Positions 35,442 to 47,411 of a stretch of 64,000 nucleotides of DNA are shown here, in pieces; positions within the stretch are counted from its first letter, which is position 1; the number at the start of each line of letters is the position of its first letter. The position numbers and the translations under genes were made by a program. Below the pieces are notes generated by a model. It worked only from the letters and a program-made list of their open reading frames with translations. It ran no database searches and was not told where the DNA came from. The stretch spans positions 2,050,340 through 2,114,339 of the forward strand of contig PSQN01000003.1 of the NCBI GenBank assembly GCA_002989075.1, written 5' to 3'. Source of the stretch: Arthonia radiata (lineage: Eukaryota > Ascomycota > Arthoniomycetes > Arthoniales > Arthoniaceae).

Positions 35442-37498
35442 ATGGAAACCATCGTCTTTGAGCAGACACCCCTCGGAGACTACATAGAGGGTATGCGCCT
35501 TGAACTGTCGGAATGCCCGAACGGTCTCGACTGACACATTTGCACAGGTAAAGGCGAAGCCGAGTCCACTGAGCAATGCGCATCTTGTACTCACGATCAT
35601 GACACAACCGTGTCCTCTACCCAATTCGCACCCCCTCGGAGCACCCTACAAACACTGCGCAAACCACGGCGTTTGATCCAACCGATACTCAAAAGTGATG
35701 CCGTGAGCCACTTGCGTCAGGTTTATGCTGTACGTTTCCAATGGCCGCTCTCACATTCGCAACCTACTCACACTGTTTGCAGACCGTAGTAAATGCCACT
35801 CTTGGCAGTAGTGACAATGAACGATTCCTTGAGCATTTCCGATACCAGATAATAGCTTCTCAGCTGCTTAGCGATGACGCTGGGAACGTCACCTCGCCCA
35901 TGGCGCCGCATGGACATGGATCCGTGCGGTCGCCAATTCCTGAGGCCACGGCGACCACAACCGGCGCTTGCGCAATCGCTGCGATTGCATTCGCACTGGT
36001 CTGGACGTGGCGCTGGGCTCGTCATAGTAGCACCTCGATCGAATGTGCCTTGCGCATGCTCTTTGCGACGACTTTGACCTTCACCGTTTTCATATGCATC
36101 TGGATCTACACAACGCGCCGATCGATCCTTTACCAAAGAAGCGCAGTCATTGATACCACATCAGCATTCACAACGAATTTACAATCCCTCAATTCGTCGT
36201 CCGGATCTGTCATTTCCCTCATACAAGAGGTGGAGCTGGTGTCCAGAGGATATAGAATGTGAGCGCTCCGCTGTCAATCTGACCAAGACTCTAGCTAACG
36301 AGACCGTAGAAGCCATCCATTGCCACCGGTCACAAGGCTAGACGGGAGTGATCAACCACGCAAAGCGTTGAGGCTCCGCAAAGTTCTGCAAAATGGATAC
36401 GTTTCGTTCATTCCGCAACTGAGACAGGCCATTGAAGAGATTCGGCCCGTCGTCGATCAAGACGACGTTGAACGCTTCCTCGATGTCTATGAGGTTCGCA
36501 GTGAAGATATAAGGGATGCGCTGTCTGGTTCTGAGTTCTCGGAGGATGAGGATGTTGAAAGTTTAAGGAGTTTGAAGATACACCAAGCTCGCCATAGTAC
36601 GTTGCGGCGACTACTACTGTGTTCCCTGCTTTCTTTGCAGGCTACCGGGCGACGAGCAGATGCACCGAAATGGCAAATGGCAGCTACTATTCTTGGGCGG
36701 ATTGGCAACGAATCTGGCGATCTCGCCCAGAAACTGATCAAGCTTCTGGACGACGAAGAGCAGCCGGCAACGCCTGTGTCAAATCGTCGAAAGACTATCA
36801 GTGGCCGAGATCATTCTACTCAGCATTCTCGTGTAGAATCACAAGTCCGTCGCATCTCAACGCTTTCTACTGGCATTCGATCACTACAGGCCAAGCTCTA
36901 TCTTCTCAGAGAAGATTCAACTCGAGCTCTGTCGGGCTCAACTTCTGAGCATGAGCTCTCACAAGTTACCCATTCTCTCAAAGATCAATACGAGGGCCTT
37001 GGCACCGACCTCCAAGCGCTGATGCAAGCCTGGGAAGCTGGCAAGCAAGCCTTGGCCAGGGATATCACCCGCCACGAGCGTAGAATAAGCCAGCCCAACT
37101 CTCCAGATCCAACACGAATAACGCACTTTCGACCGAGCACGCCAGATACTGGACTAGCTTCAGTAAGCGAGACGAAATCGACTGATTTGTTCCCACCGCT
37201 GCAAGGACCTGGTCGGGCGCCCCTTTCGCCGCCTGTGACCGACGATGGCAGTGACGACCTCAGCGTTGAAGATGAAGTATTCGAGGCAATATCATCGCCC
37301 CGAGTCCGTGAGCGGAGCACCATAAGTCGCGAAGAGCGCATTGTGAAAGCACGCGAAGAAAGAGAGCGCCTCGCTATTGTCAGGGAAAACCGAGACGCAA
37401 GCACAAATATGGTGAAGGAGCTGCAGTCCGTGATAAAACTACGGCCAGTGGCACGGACTCGCCGACCTGACACCCACGAGCGTGTCACTTCCCTGTGA
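35442..37498 (+). CDS. Vezatin/myosin-binding membrane protein, Inp2-like (631 aa)
   Basis: Member of the fungal vezatin (myosin-binding domain) family, whose yeast relative Inp2 is the peroxisomal receptor for the type V myosin Myo2. Exons: 35,442-35,490, 35,548-35,729, 35,783-36,258 and 36,310-37,498; introns of 57, 53 and 51 nt. Exon 1 gives METIVFEQTPLGDYIEG, an N-terminal pattern I associate with this family. Then FLEHFRYQIIASQLLSDD (about 92-109), two transmembrane segments (about 136-153 and 167-186), and the IQEVELVSRGYRISHPLPP block (about 236-254) that is characteristic of vezatin. The C-terminal half is coiled-coil/helical and Ser-rich (VRERSTISREERIVKAREER). Organelle and cargo are inferred from the family only. 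Confidence 0.88.
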
Positions 37499-38112
37499 TC
37501 AGACCTGTTCTCAACAGAAGCAGCGCATCCCCGACCACCGGGGCGAGACATCTATGAAGCAAAGATTGCATACGATCGAGATGAGTGAATGACGACGTTC
37601 TGATTGCGGCGGGAATGATAGACCGTCGCGTAATGAAGGGTTAAGAAGCTAATGGCATGAACAAATACTGCGAATATAATAATGGGATAGGGCGAGGACT
37701 GCGGAGCATCATCGAAGACATTGTTATTAGCGTCGGCGCTGTGATGGGAGGTTCTCATGCTTGTACCACTACCAATCTGGCCGACCTTGGCCTTCTGCTT
37801 TACCGCAATGTACGCTACACCTGCTTAATGCAATCATCGTCATTGTTGAAATTTGTTGCAAGACACGGGTCTAACATTTTCACGCTCTGACAGTCGCCTT
37901 CTACCTTTCGACATCTCCCACTGTGTCCTAACCTTTTCAGGATTTTGGCTTTTGATAAGCTCACGCACGGACCATAAGATTTTCAGCCATTTCGCGAGGT
38001 TTCAATTGCTCACTCAGAGCAATCTCGATATCGAGCCCATTGGCCGACCAAACGGCTTCGCGCACAGTCGTTGTGCGCTGCATGCTCTACTCTAACTTCA
38101 CAGAAGCTCCTA
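37499..38112. other. Intergenic, promoter region of the carbamoyl-phosphate synthase gene
   Basis: About 610 bases of non-coding DNA. An in-frame ATG at 38,071 would add 14 residues to the downstream protein. The 24-residue arginine attenuator peptide known from fungi belongs to the small-subunit gene, and none is seen here. Confidence 0.5.
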
Positions 38113-41100
38113 ATGGCCATTTGCGCCTCCAGGGCGCGATGTGCGCTTACTATACCTAGGGCTCTCTATCTCCGAGCACCTTCAACACCCTTACGGTCGT
38201 TTTCCACGTTAAAGCAAGTAGCGAAGTCTCACACTCTACTTAGACAGACACAATCTCTGGAGCCACCCTCAAGAGCCTTGTCAACGGCGAGGACATTACA
38301 AATCAAAAGCCAGGAAGCACCAAATGCGAAAGCTTATCTCGAGTCCGGTGCTATCTCTGGAGCGCGCGACCTTGTCAATGTCTCCAAGGTTCTGGTCATA
38401 GGCAGTGGAGGCCTGAGCATTGGGCAAGCTGGAGAATTTGATTACTCTGGTGGGCGTCACGCTTCATGTCCTGTCAATGCGAACGAGTGAGCTGACGTAG
38501 CTACTGTTGGCAGGCTCCCAAGCGCTCAAGGCGCTCAAAGAAGCTGGCGTCCAATCTGTTCTTATAAATCCAAACATTGCCACCATACAGACGGCGCACG
38601 TACTCGCCGACGAAGTCTACTATCTCCCAGTTACGCCCGAGTACGTTACCTACGTGATAGAACGAGAACAACCAGATGGCATCTTCCTCAGCTTCGGAGG
38701 GCAGACCGCCCTTAATTTGGGTGTGCGCATGGACAAGATGGGCATCTTCCAGCGGTATGGGGTAAAAGTCTTGGGCACAAGCATCAAGACATTGGAGACC
38801 AGCGAGGACCGCGAATTGTTTGCCAATGCACTCAATGAGATCGACATTCCGATTGCAGAGTCGATCGCTGTCGGTACGGTCGATGAAGCGCTCAAAGCTG
38901 CGGAAGAAGTGGGATACCCCATCATCGTGCGGGCGGCGTACGCGCTGGGCGGACTCGGGTCTGGGTTCGCGAACGATCCTGAAGAGCTGCGCAACCTGTC
39001 AGCGAGGTCACTTACGCTATCACCCCAGATCCTTGTCGAAAAGTCGCTCAAGGGTTGGAAGGAGGCGGAGTATGAGGTGGTGCGAGACGCGAGCGACAAT
39101 TGCATCACGGTCTGCAACATGGAGAACTTCGACCCTCTCGGTGTGCACACAGGCGACAGCATTGTCGTATCGCCCAGTCAAACGTTCAGTGATGAAGAGT
39201 ACCACATGCTTCGAACAGCTGCCATTAAGATTGTGCGGCATCTGGGCGTTGTCGGAGAGTGCAACGTGCAGTACGCTCTGCAACCAGATGGGCTTGACTA
39301 CCGAGTGATCGAGGTCAATGCTCGGTTATCACGATCCTCAGCGCTGGCGTCCAAGGCAACTGGATACCCCTTAGCTTACACCGCTGCAAAGATCGCATTG
39401 GGACACACATTGCCTGAGCTACCAAACGCTGTCACAAAGACCACGACTGCTAACTTTGAGCCTTCACTGGATTACATTGTCACTAAAATACCGCGATGGG
39501 ACTTGAGCAAATTCCAGAACGTGCGACGAGACATTGGCAGCGCCATGAAGTCAGTGGGCGAAGTCATGGGTATTGGCAGGACGTTCGAGGAGTCCTTCCA
39601 AAAAGCAATTCGCATGGTCGACCCTAAGTACTTGGGCTTCCAGGGCGACAAGTTCGAAGATCTTGACGATGTGCTCAAAAACCCTACAGACCGGCGATGG
39701 CTGGCAGTAGGCCAAGCCATGATCCACGAGAACTACACCGTTGATCAGGTACACGACCTGACCAAGATTGACAAGTGGTTTCTCTTCAAGCTGAACAATC
39801 TTGTTGAGTGCATCCGCGAAATGGAAGCTATTGGTAGCTTGTATGGACTGCGCAAAGAGATGATATTGAAAGCCAAGCGTCTTGGATTTTCTGACCGGCA
39901 GATCGCCCTCTACGTAGGCAGCACTGAGGATGAGGTGCGAGCGCGCCGACTGTCATTCGGCATCAAGCCGTTTGTGAAGAAGATTGACACACTCGCCGCT
40001 GAGTTTCCAGCCGACACTAATTACCTCTACACTACCTATAACGCAACATCACACGACGTCACGTTCAATGATCACGGCACCATCGTTCTCGGTTCTGGTG
40101 TTTATCGCATTGGTTCCTCGGTCGAGTTTGACTGGTGTGCCGTTAATGCCACTCTGTCCCTCAAGCAACTTGGTCGCAAGACTGTCATGATCAAGTAAGT
40201 CTACAGCCTTCCCAATGGTTCTGTTCTTGGTCTTTGAGGAGCTCTAGGTCACTGATATGCTTGCCCTGTCTGAATCGACCTGTTCTGAAAACAAACTCTC
40301 CCCGTGGATGGGCTCTCTTAGAAAGCACTGTGCTAACAATTAGTGCTTAAGTTACAATCCGGAGACCTATTCCACCGATTTCGACGTTGCTGACAAACTC
40401 TACTTCGACGAGCTCTCATACGAGCGTGTGATGGACATTTACGAACTAGAGTGTGCGACTGGAGTCGTAGTATCTGTCGGCGGTCAACTACCCCAGAATA
40501 TCGCGCTCCGCCTGCAAGAAACAGGCAAAGCCAAAGTCCTCGGCACAGACCCCAACGATATCGACAAAGCTGAAGACCGTCACAAGTTCTCCCAAATCCT
40601 CGATGACATTGGCGTCGACCAGCCCGCATGGAGTGAACTCACATCTTACGAGGAAGCGCAAGCCTTCGCGGACTCGGTCGGCTATCCGGTCCTCGTCCGC
40701 CCTAGTTACGTCCTCTCCGGCGCCGCCATGACTGTCATCCACTCCGAAGACCAGCTCAAAGATAAGCTCCAAGCGGCCGCCTCCGTCTCGCCGGACCACC
40801 CCGTCGTCATCACGCAGTTCCTCATCGGTGCTCAGGAGATCGACGTCGACGCCGTCGCCCACAACGGCTCACTGCTCGTGCACGCCGTCTCCGAGCACGT
40901 CGAAAACGCCGGCGTCCACTCTGGCGACGCCACCCTCGTGCTCCCACCCGCTACACTAACCCAGCGAATCCAAGAGCGCGTGAAAGAAATCGCGCAAAAA
41001 GTCGCGAAAGCATGGAAGATCACCGGCCCCTTCAACATGCAGATCATTCACGCACCACCTGCTTCGGAAGGCGAAGACGGCGCCCTAAAAGTCATCGAGT

Positions 41101-41920
41101 GCAACCTCCGCGCTTCACGCTCCTTTCCCTTCGTCTCGAAAGTGCTCGGCACGAACTTCATCGACGTGGCTACCCGTGCGCTCGCCGGTAGCGACGTGCC
41201 CGAGCCTGTCGACCTCATGGCGACGAAGCGCGATTACCTCGCCACGAAGGTGCCGCAGTTCTCCTGGACGCGTCTCGCGGGCGCAGACCCCTACCTCGGT
41301 GTGGAAATGGCGAGCACCGGGGAAATGGCGTGTTTCGGGCGGGACCTGGTAGAAGCGTACTGGGCGGCCATGCAGAGCACCATGAACTTCCGGTTACCTC
41401 TTCCAGGCGAGGGGTTACTCTTCGGCGGTGACACAGAGACGCAAGATCTAGCCGCGTGTGCGGCGTGGTTGAGGCCGCTGGGATACAAGTTCTTCGCTGC
41501 GAATCAGCAGGTGAAGCAATACCTGGAGGAAGCGGGCAAAGAGCAGAGTGGCGGGAAAGTGGTGGAGGTGGAGGTGATTGAGTTCCCGAAGGAGGACAAG
41601 CGGGCGCTGAGAGAGGTGTTTCAGAAGTATGATATTCGGGGCGTGTTCAATCTGGCGAGACGGCGGGCGAGCAGCTTGGTCGATGAGGACTACGTTATGA
41701 GGCGGAATGCGGTGGACTTTGGGGTGCCACTGTTTATGGAGCCGAAGGTGAGTGATACCTATTATTATGTCGTGGTAGGTGTCTGGCGTTTGCTGACGAT
41801 TGACAGACGGCCGTGCTTTTCGCGCAGTGTATGGCGACCAAGATCCCGGAGCGGAAGGAGGGTGTCATTCCGCCGGAGGTGAGGAGGTGGAGTGAGTTTA
41901 TCGGCGGGAAGCCGCTGTGA
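38113..41920 (+). CDS. CPA2: Carbamoyl-phosphate synthase large chain, arginine-specific, mitochondrial (1,175 aa)
   Basis: Makes carbamoyl phosphate from ammonia (channelled from the small glutaminase chain), bicarbonate and 2 ATP for arginine synthesis; it partners a separate small chain. Exons: 38,113-38,449, 38,514-40,194, 40,352-41,747 and 41,807-41,920; introns of 64 (donor GTGGGC), 157 and 59 nt. The first about 60 residues are Arg/Ser/Leu-rich with no acidic residues, a mitochondrial presequence, followed by [21 protein letters not shown] spanning the first intron. Two homologous ATP-grasp halves follow ([13 protein letters not shown] and [31 protein letters not shown] and [16 protein letters not shown]), then a C-terminal MGS-type domain ([13 protein letters not shown]...[11 protein letters not shown]). 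There is no dihydroorotase/ATCase fusion, so this is not the pyrimidine-pathway enzyme. Length agrees with filamentous-fungal arg-type enzymes. Confidence 0.95.
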
Positions 41921-42282
41921 TCTCTCTGGATGCTCCAGGTATTCGTTTCGAGACCGAGCAGGTCGTGAAGGAGTGCGGTGCGAACGTACACATGTATGTG
42001 GAGACAAGAAAGACAGGAATAAAGAAAGAAACACAAGCAAGAAGACGTCAAACATATTGGGTGCAACACTGATTTCTCGACTCTGAAGATAGCACATAAA
42101 GCCAGGCGTTTGGCGTTGGAATAGAAAGACCCTTCTGATCGGGCCACTCTGCTTCCGGACTCTCACGGCCTGACAGCCCTCTCCAAGTTGCTCAACTCCG
42201 CTTCTGTAACCTCCTCCGCCCACGACGGCCCTGTGGCAGTTCATCGCTCCCCTTCCTCGCTCGCACACTCCAAACATCCCCC
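41921..42282. other. Convergent intergenic region
   Basis: About 360 bases between the stop of the carbamoyl-phosphate synthase gene and the stop of the small membrane-protein gene. It carries the two 3' untranslated regions. No element is recognised. Confidence 0.5.
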
Positions 42283-42651
42283 TCAATAATCTTCGATCTT
42301 CACATCCACGTCCCCAAACTCTGCATCCCACCCTGCCGTCGCGTCGTCATCTTCACCACTCCCACCACTGCTTCCCGAATCCTCACCTCCCTCAATCCCC
42401 CCAAAATCCCTTGCGGAATCTTCATCGTCCTCCCACTTCACAGGCACACCACCATCAGCTGGGCCCCTCCAGATGCCTGGGAATGCGATTAGCCCGACGA
42501 GCGCGATCAGACGGAGCCAGCCGAGCAGTTTGAGGAGTTCGCGGAGTGCTAGGGCGAGGAGGAGGAAGAAGAGGGGGAAGGCGAGGAGGCGGAGGAGGGG
42601 AAGAGTTTTGGTGGTGAGGGTTTGGAGGAAGGTGGGGGTCGGTGGGGGCAT
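42283..42651 (-). CDS. Small two-helix membrane protein with acidic tail (122 aa)
   Basis: Not recognised as a known family. A single exon. A short Pro/Thr-rich N-terminus is followed by two Leu-rich hydrophobic helices (about 18-37 and 43-60) separated by a short basic hairpin, then a disordered Glu/Asp/Gly/Ser-rich tail ending GDVDVKIEDY. The first segment could be a signal anchor. The clean hydrophobic/acidic partition and the ATG at 42,651 without competing frames support a real gene. Function unknown. Confidence 0.55.
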   Translation of the reverse strand: MPPPTPTFLQTLTTKTLPLLRLLAFPLFFLLLALALRELLKLLGWLRLIALVGLIAFPGIWRGPADGGVPVKWEDDEDSARDFGGIEGGEDSGSSGGSGEDDDATAGWDAEFGDVDVKIEDY

Positions 42652-42961
42652 GGTCGTTGGGGCGATATCAGGGCGGTGATGGGCTGTGTGGCGGGTCGTG
42701 TGGTGAGTCGTGTGCGTTGTACGATACGATAGCGGTGAATTATGCGGCGTACGAGATGGTGGGATAAGGAAGACGAAGATGGTTGGTTGAAGTTTTGTTG
42801 TTCAGGTGGCGTGGAAGATACACCGGCTGCATAGCTGATGGAGCAAGGTGGGTGTGTGGAGCAAGGTGACGCGTAGAATTGAGGCGAGACAGAAATCGGT
42901 AGGTGGAAGGAAGCGTTCTATCTGCAGCTAGTCAGGGCAAGAGATGAGAGATACACGTACT
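42652..42961. other. Intergenic between two leftward small membrane-protein genes
   Basis: About 310 bases, presumably the promoter of the 122-residue protein and the 3' region of the next gene. GTGTGG/GTCGTG-type short repeats occur near 42,680-42,730, but no clear regulatory element is recognised. Confidence 0.4.
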
Positions 42962-43990
42962 TTATGAAGTCCTATGGACATTGGGAATAACGCCGTTGTC
43001 ATTAGCACAGATCTCGAAGTGGATGAAGGACGTATGCATTTGCTCCTGAAGTATGTACATTATTGCAGTTGCCATCAGTAGGCGTCTCCAAGTGGACGCC
43101 CAAAATATGTATCTAAATCTCTCGTATGCAGGGTATATGCCATCAGTGAAGTCTCTAGTCAGCCCTTCAATGCCATGCCTCTCCATCTCCCACCTCTCAT
43201 AGTCATCGAACATCAACATTCCCGCCTGCGTTTCCACCTTCTACTCACCCTTCTGCATCAACCCTCACCGCGAGCATCAAATACTCACATTGCAACCCTC
43301 ACCATCTCTGGCGCTCTTGACCGCCACATCCAATGTTTCATGCATCGTGCCGCCCGGCATAGCCATGCGCTGTCGATGGATCTGCACCTCCCCGGCGCCC
43401 TCCACGTTAATGCTGGTCGAGACGTCTCGTATCTGGCGACCACTGGAGTTCCGCGAGCCTACGCGTGTGCGTCTACTTGCAATCTGGCTTCCAGTCTGGC
43501 TTGTGGCCATAGGCGCATCATTGACGTTTTGGTACGCGGCACGTCTTCCTGCGATCCTTGCTGCAGTCTGGCCTGCGCTCACGGACGCCCCAATGGTCCT
43601 TCGGTGCACGGCGACCCCGCCGGTAGTGGTCCTGTGGGGTGTCGCGCGAATGGCTTGGGTACGCTGATGGACAACGACAGCCATGTCGCTGTCGTGTGTG
43701 GGGGCGTCTTCAGAGCGTCGCGTCGCCATCGTGTTGCTCGGCCGGTCCTCAGGCTCGCGAGGCTCTTGTGGGAGAAAGACGGCGGCGAAGCAACAGATGA
43801 TGTACGCGATGACGGCAATAATGCAGGAAGCATCCAGATAGAGAAGGATTGCGACGAGGATGCTATACTCCAGCTGATACGCACCAGCGACGGACGTCAG
43901 TACCAGCAGAACCGGTCCGAGAATGCATAGGAGCAGAGTCGTGGTCTTGTTGATGATGTGATTGAGCTGCATGATGGCGGCGTGAGGCAA
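42962..43990 (-). CDS. Hypothetical protein with N-terminal membrane segments (about 326 aa)
   Basis: Not recognised. Exon 1 is 43,289-43,990 and probable exon 2 is 42,962-43,240, joined by a 48-nt intron with donor GTGAGT in phase 0. An acceptor three bases on is equally possible. Residues about 17-37 and 42-72 are strongly hydrophobic, suggesting two to three membrane helices. Then comes a long basic/Ser/Thr-rich stretch with several TxxRIAGRR or QIASRR-like motifs, and an acidic/aromatic C-terminus (FDDYERWEMERHG). Start at MPHAAIMQLN (43,990) or MQLN (43,972). The C-terminal exon is the less certain part; without it the protein would end CNVSI. No signal of selection can be judged from one sequence. 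Confidence 0.5.
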
Positions 43991-45792
43991 CTGATAGTAT
44001 TCGGCAGCAGGGCACGGGAAACGGGCTGTGATAGGTCGGAACGAGTGCTGAATTGCTGGTGCGTTAGTTTATCTGTCTGCGTGTGTATGTTTTGCGGAGG
44101 AGGTCCTTGATCCGAACGGGAGATATAATCTGATGTTGGAATTGGCGACGCAGATAGTGTGTGTGACTGCAAGAAGGTGGATGTTGAGAAACGCTTGAAG
44201 ATCATATAAGGACACTTTAGACGGCGGCAAGAGAAACTCTGCTCTTCATGCTAATGCCACAAATGTTCCTGAAAGAGAATGAGAACGCAAGGCAGAGATT
44301 TGCTTGCTCTGTGTGCATTGAGGTCTCTACAGTATGTTCATGGCTCCATTATGCAGGCTGCCGGCTTCAGAATCATGTGGTCTCCACAGTGGCCGAGCCT
44401 GATGCAAGAAACGGCTTGCCTCTTCTCGTTATCTGTTGTTAGGGGACGGCCAGACTCTTCTCTTTGATGTCAATTTTCCATTGACATGTTGGACCGCAAT
44501 CAACGTTTGCCACAAGGGCCTTCAAAGAAGTGTTCCAGGCCTCAATACCTTGAGCAGGCCTCAAGCTCCGGCTAACTGCATGGAAGCCATCACTGTTTGC
44601 TTTTTGCCAATGTTTCGGACCACGAATCAAGACAAAAAGCCATGATCCATGGTTTCCAGGTTGGGGATTCAACGAACTGCCGCGCTTCAGCTGCTCAAGC
44701 ATTGCATTAACAACCCGTATGGGAGATGCAAACAATAACCGGATGAACATCAAACATATTTATGAGCATACGCTGAACGCATTGTGGATAATGAGAGCTC
44801 TTGTGATCAAGCTTTCTTTTTCGCAAGGCCAAGTTTGACGGTATCAACAGGTAGCAATTATGGGATCTTTGTCGACATCGAGAGCTGCACATGATAATCC
44901 TGAACAGCCATTTGAAGATCTGCTAAAGTTTTGCTTCTCGCGAGAGCATAAAGAAGGAGACCACAAGTGATGAGACAGCGCTGAATAGTATGGATGAGTC
45001 GTTCGCCTTGCTATATCCAAGGCTGCTACTTGCTCCTTGGTTGTTGTTAAGCGATTACTATGGTTTGATGAGATTTCGTATGAGCGGCGTTGTGTAAAGA
45101 CTCAACTGTCTCCCATCGCCGGCCCAAACGCTTGTTCTGGAGACAGAGGGATGTGAACAGATAGAGAGATGAAAAGAGCAAAGATCTTCGATGCAATTTC
45201 GGGGTAACTAGGGCGGTATGAAGATTCCTGGTAGTAATTTAACGGCCCTACGGCAGGGTTATATCTGTCATGTTTTCAACAGCAGCGCCTTTTCGTAATT
45301 CAAAGCCCAGATTTTCGCAACACAATTTTGGGTTCTTCCCTCAACAGATCTTCAATTATGTGAGCTGCATACATCGTACTTCGGTGACGAAGCTCTGATG
45401 TCTGTTATGGAAGATGTTTCTACGCTCTGTGAGCGTTAAAAGATATCTTTTCGCTATGCACGTTTGTCACCGTCCAGGATACATCGTGCGTTGCTCACAA
45501 AGCCACCTGAGCTTTAATGCTATGTTTGCCAGACATCCACCAGCGTACACAACGTGGCGGAGGCATGCAGCCACCACCGCAATTTTTGACGGCAAGTCGT
45601 GCGGAGGACCCACCCAAACTGCCAGATATGCGGATATGACACGGCCCCAAGGCCACCTATGCTGACACTTGGTCTGTTTCTGCCTTTCATGTCTCCCCGG
45701 CTTCCTTGCACAAGGATTCTCGCCCCCGCTATCATAGGGAATCCAACACAGCCATTGCGCTGAAGTAGGCAACGGTTTGACGCGGGCTCAGC
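43991..45792. other. Long intergenic region, accessory part of the island
   Basis: About 1.8 kb with somewhat lower GC than the housekeeping part. Open frames up to about 104 residues (for example 44,439-44,753 on the - strand) have no recognisable motif. No repeat, tRNA or RIP-type tract was seen. The right end should hold the promoter of the first tandem paralogue. Confidence 0.45.
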
Positions 45793-46561
45793 ATGTTCTC
45801 CACAAAGTCGAGAGATCCTAAAAAATACATAGAGTTGGGCGATCAAAATCAGATCATTGTAAACCTGGGTCTCCTCGGCACTGCTTTCTTTGTTGGTCAT
45901 TGGTTTGAAACAGTCGAAAAAGGTCATTTCAGCAGCCAAGAGAAGGGCAACGACAGCAACGAGATCAAAGATGAGCAATGTTACTACAAGACATGGTTGA
46001 ACAAAATTCGTAAGTACATCCCAGTACTCAGAGGTTAAGCAAGAGCAAGTCTCCTGATCACATGCTTATAGCATGGGTCAACAAGAAGGGTGATGATGTG
46101 TATAGCTTTCACATTAAACACAGCTTCCAGATATGCGACTGTGGACCCAAGGCAGTTAAAGCCAATGGCAAGGATGGCAAGAAGACCACAGTTTGCTTGC
46201 AGTGGCTTGGCAAAACAGTCGGATATGGTGTCGAGATCACCAGCGACGGAACTGGAAAGCAAGAAGGCAAACTCTTTCGTAGCGGCCATAAAGAATGGAC
46301 GCTCGAAATTAATCAAAACCATATACTCATTACACGGCTGGCGTGGGGCATTTTCCGTGTTGTTACAAGCCCGGCAGGTGCTGTTACTGAAGCGGTCAAC
46401 GTCGCTTCGGAGCATGTGGCATCTGCGGCAATATCAGGGGTAATATCAGGCGAAGCAGCAACAGCGCTCACGGTAAGCTGCGGACGACCTCGCAGAGTTG
46501 TACGTCATGCTAACTTATGTAGCTGTTCTTGAGTTCTTCGTGGCGGAAGCACTGGAGGTAA
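45793..46561 (+). CDS. Tandem membrane-protein family, copy 1 (about 218 aa, short C-terminus)
   Basis: Family not recognised. Proposed exons: 45,793-46,009, 46,072-46,472 and 46,523-46,561; introns of 62 and 50 nt in the same places and phases (1, then 0) as in copies 2 and 3. Exon 1 ends CYYKTWLNKI, matching the 'K-x-W' exon ends of the other copies (HKRWENPF, EKRWEHTL). Exon 2 has beta-rich pairs such as KTVGYGVEIT and KEWTLEINQNHILITR, then an Ala/Gly/Ser/Val-rich stretch at about 172-206 (SPAGAVTEAV...ISGEAATALT). In this reading exon 3 gives only LFLSSSWRKHWR, so the transmembrane anchor and basic tail of the other copies are nearly missing. Another frame there is open and hydrophobic (AVLEFFVAEALEV), so this copy may be truncated or frameshifted. 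Confidence 0.5.
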
Positions 46562-47411
46562 TAGACGCCGTATACGACACAGCACCAAGACAGGAAAGAA
46601 GCATGAAAACAATGTATGCAAGAGCGCATCGGATCGGAAGGCATCATCTGAGGTTTACTACGGGCTATAAGAGCAAAGGTGTAAAGTAAGCTCGCACTCT
46701 GCCCATGTACCTGAGCCGCTTCGCAGTCGGAAGGGCGCGGATGTCGCGAAGCCAGAATGTCCGGTACTTAGTTCGGTCTCTATCACTGGTCTTGAAAACG
46801 ATTACCTACATTCTCACCCCACCGCTCATGGCATTCAGTATTCCAGGAAACTACGTGATAACCGTGGGTCGCTCAGCAATAGATAAGCCCACAACACCGT
46901 TGCCCCATTGCGGTGCGGAGCGAGCAGCACCTCGAGCCACCTGTTACCTATTCGAGTGAATGCATCCACGCAGCCGCAAAACCACCAGCGACGAATCGTG
47001 GCTCCATCATGTCCCCGCCCCAGGCGAGTACAGGACGACGTCTGTCACACGTTGCATGTTTCGCATCTCACCCCAAAACGACTCACCAGAGCGGACAGTA
47101 CCAGCCCCCAAAAAGCGTCATGTCGCTTGCAAATACGGTATCCCAGGCTACGCCCTACCTAGATACGACGACATAGTACGATATCTGTCCTTTGCTGATC
47201 CTGCCATTATCTATTTACTCAAAAGTCGTAGAAAGGGTACGTACTAATCCAGAGAATTCTTTCGAGAATCTTCAGCAAAAAGAACAATATCTGGAGGTGA
47301 CTGTGCAAACTTAACGCTCTAGCGCTGACCGACGATACTGAGGCGTGTGTTATTGCACTGAACAGAGGACCCACGTTCATCGTAGCCGGCGCACATCTTT
47401 AATCATTTGCG
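46562..47411. other. Intergenic between tandem copies 1 and 2
   Basis: About 850 bases. Three overlapping + strand frames around 46,905-47,250 are mirror readings of one stretch and show no family feature. An 84-residue frame at 46,705-46,959 is likewise unsupported. Nothing else is recognised. Confidence 0.4.

Noticed and set aside
37499-38112. Arginine attenuator upstream peptide
   Set aside because: That uORF belongs to the small-subunit gene in fungi; no matching short frame was found before the large-chain gene.
43175-43930. 251-residue open frame on the + strand
   Set aside because: Antisense to the membrane-protein gene at 42,962-43,990, whose frame has coherent hydrophobic segments; this one does not.
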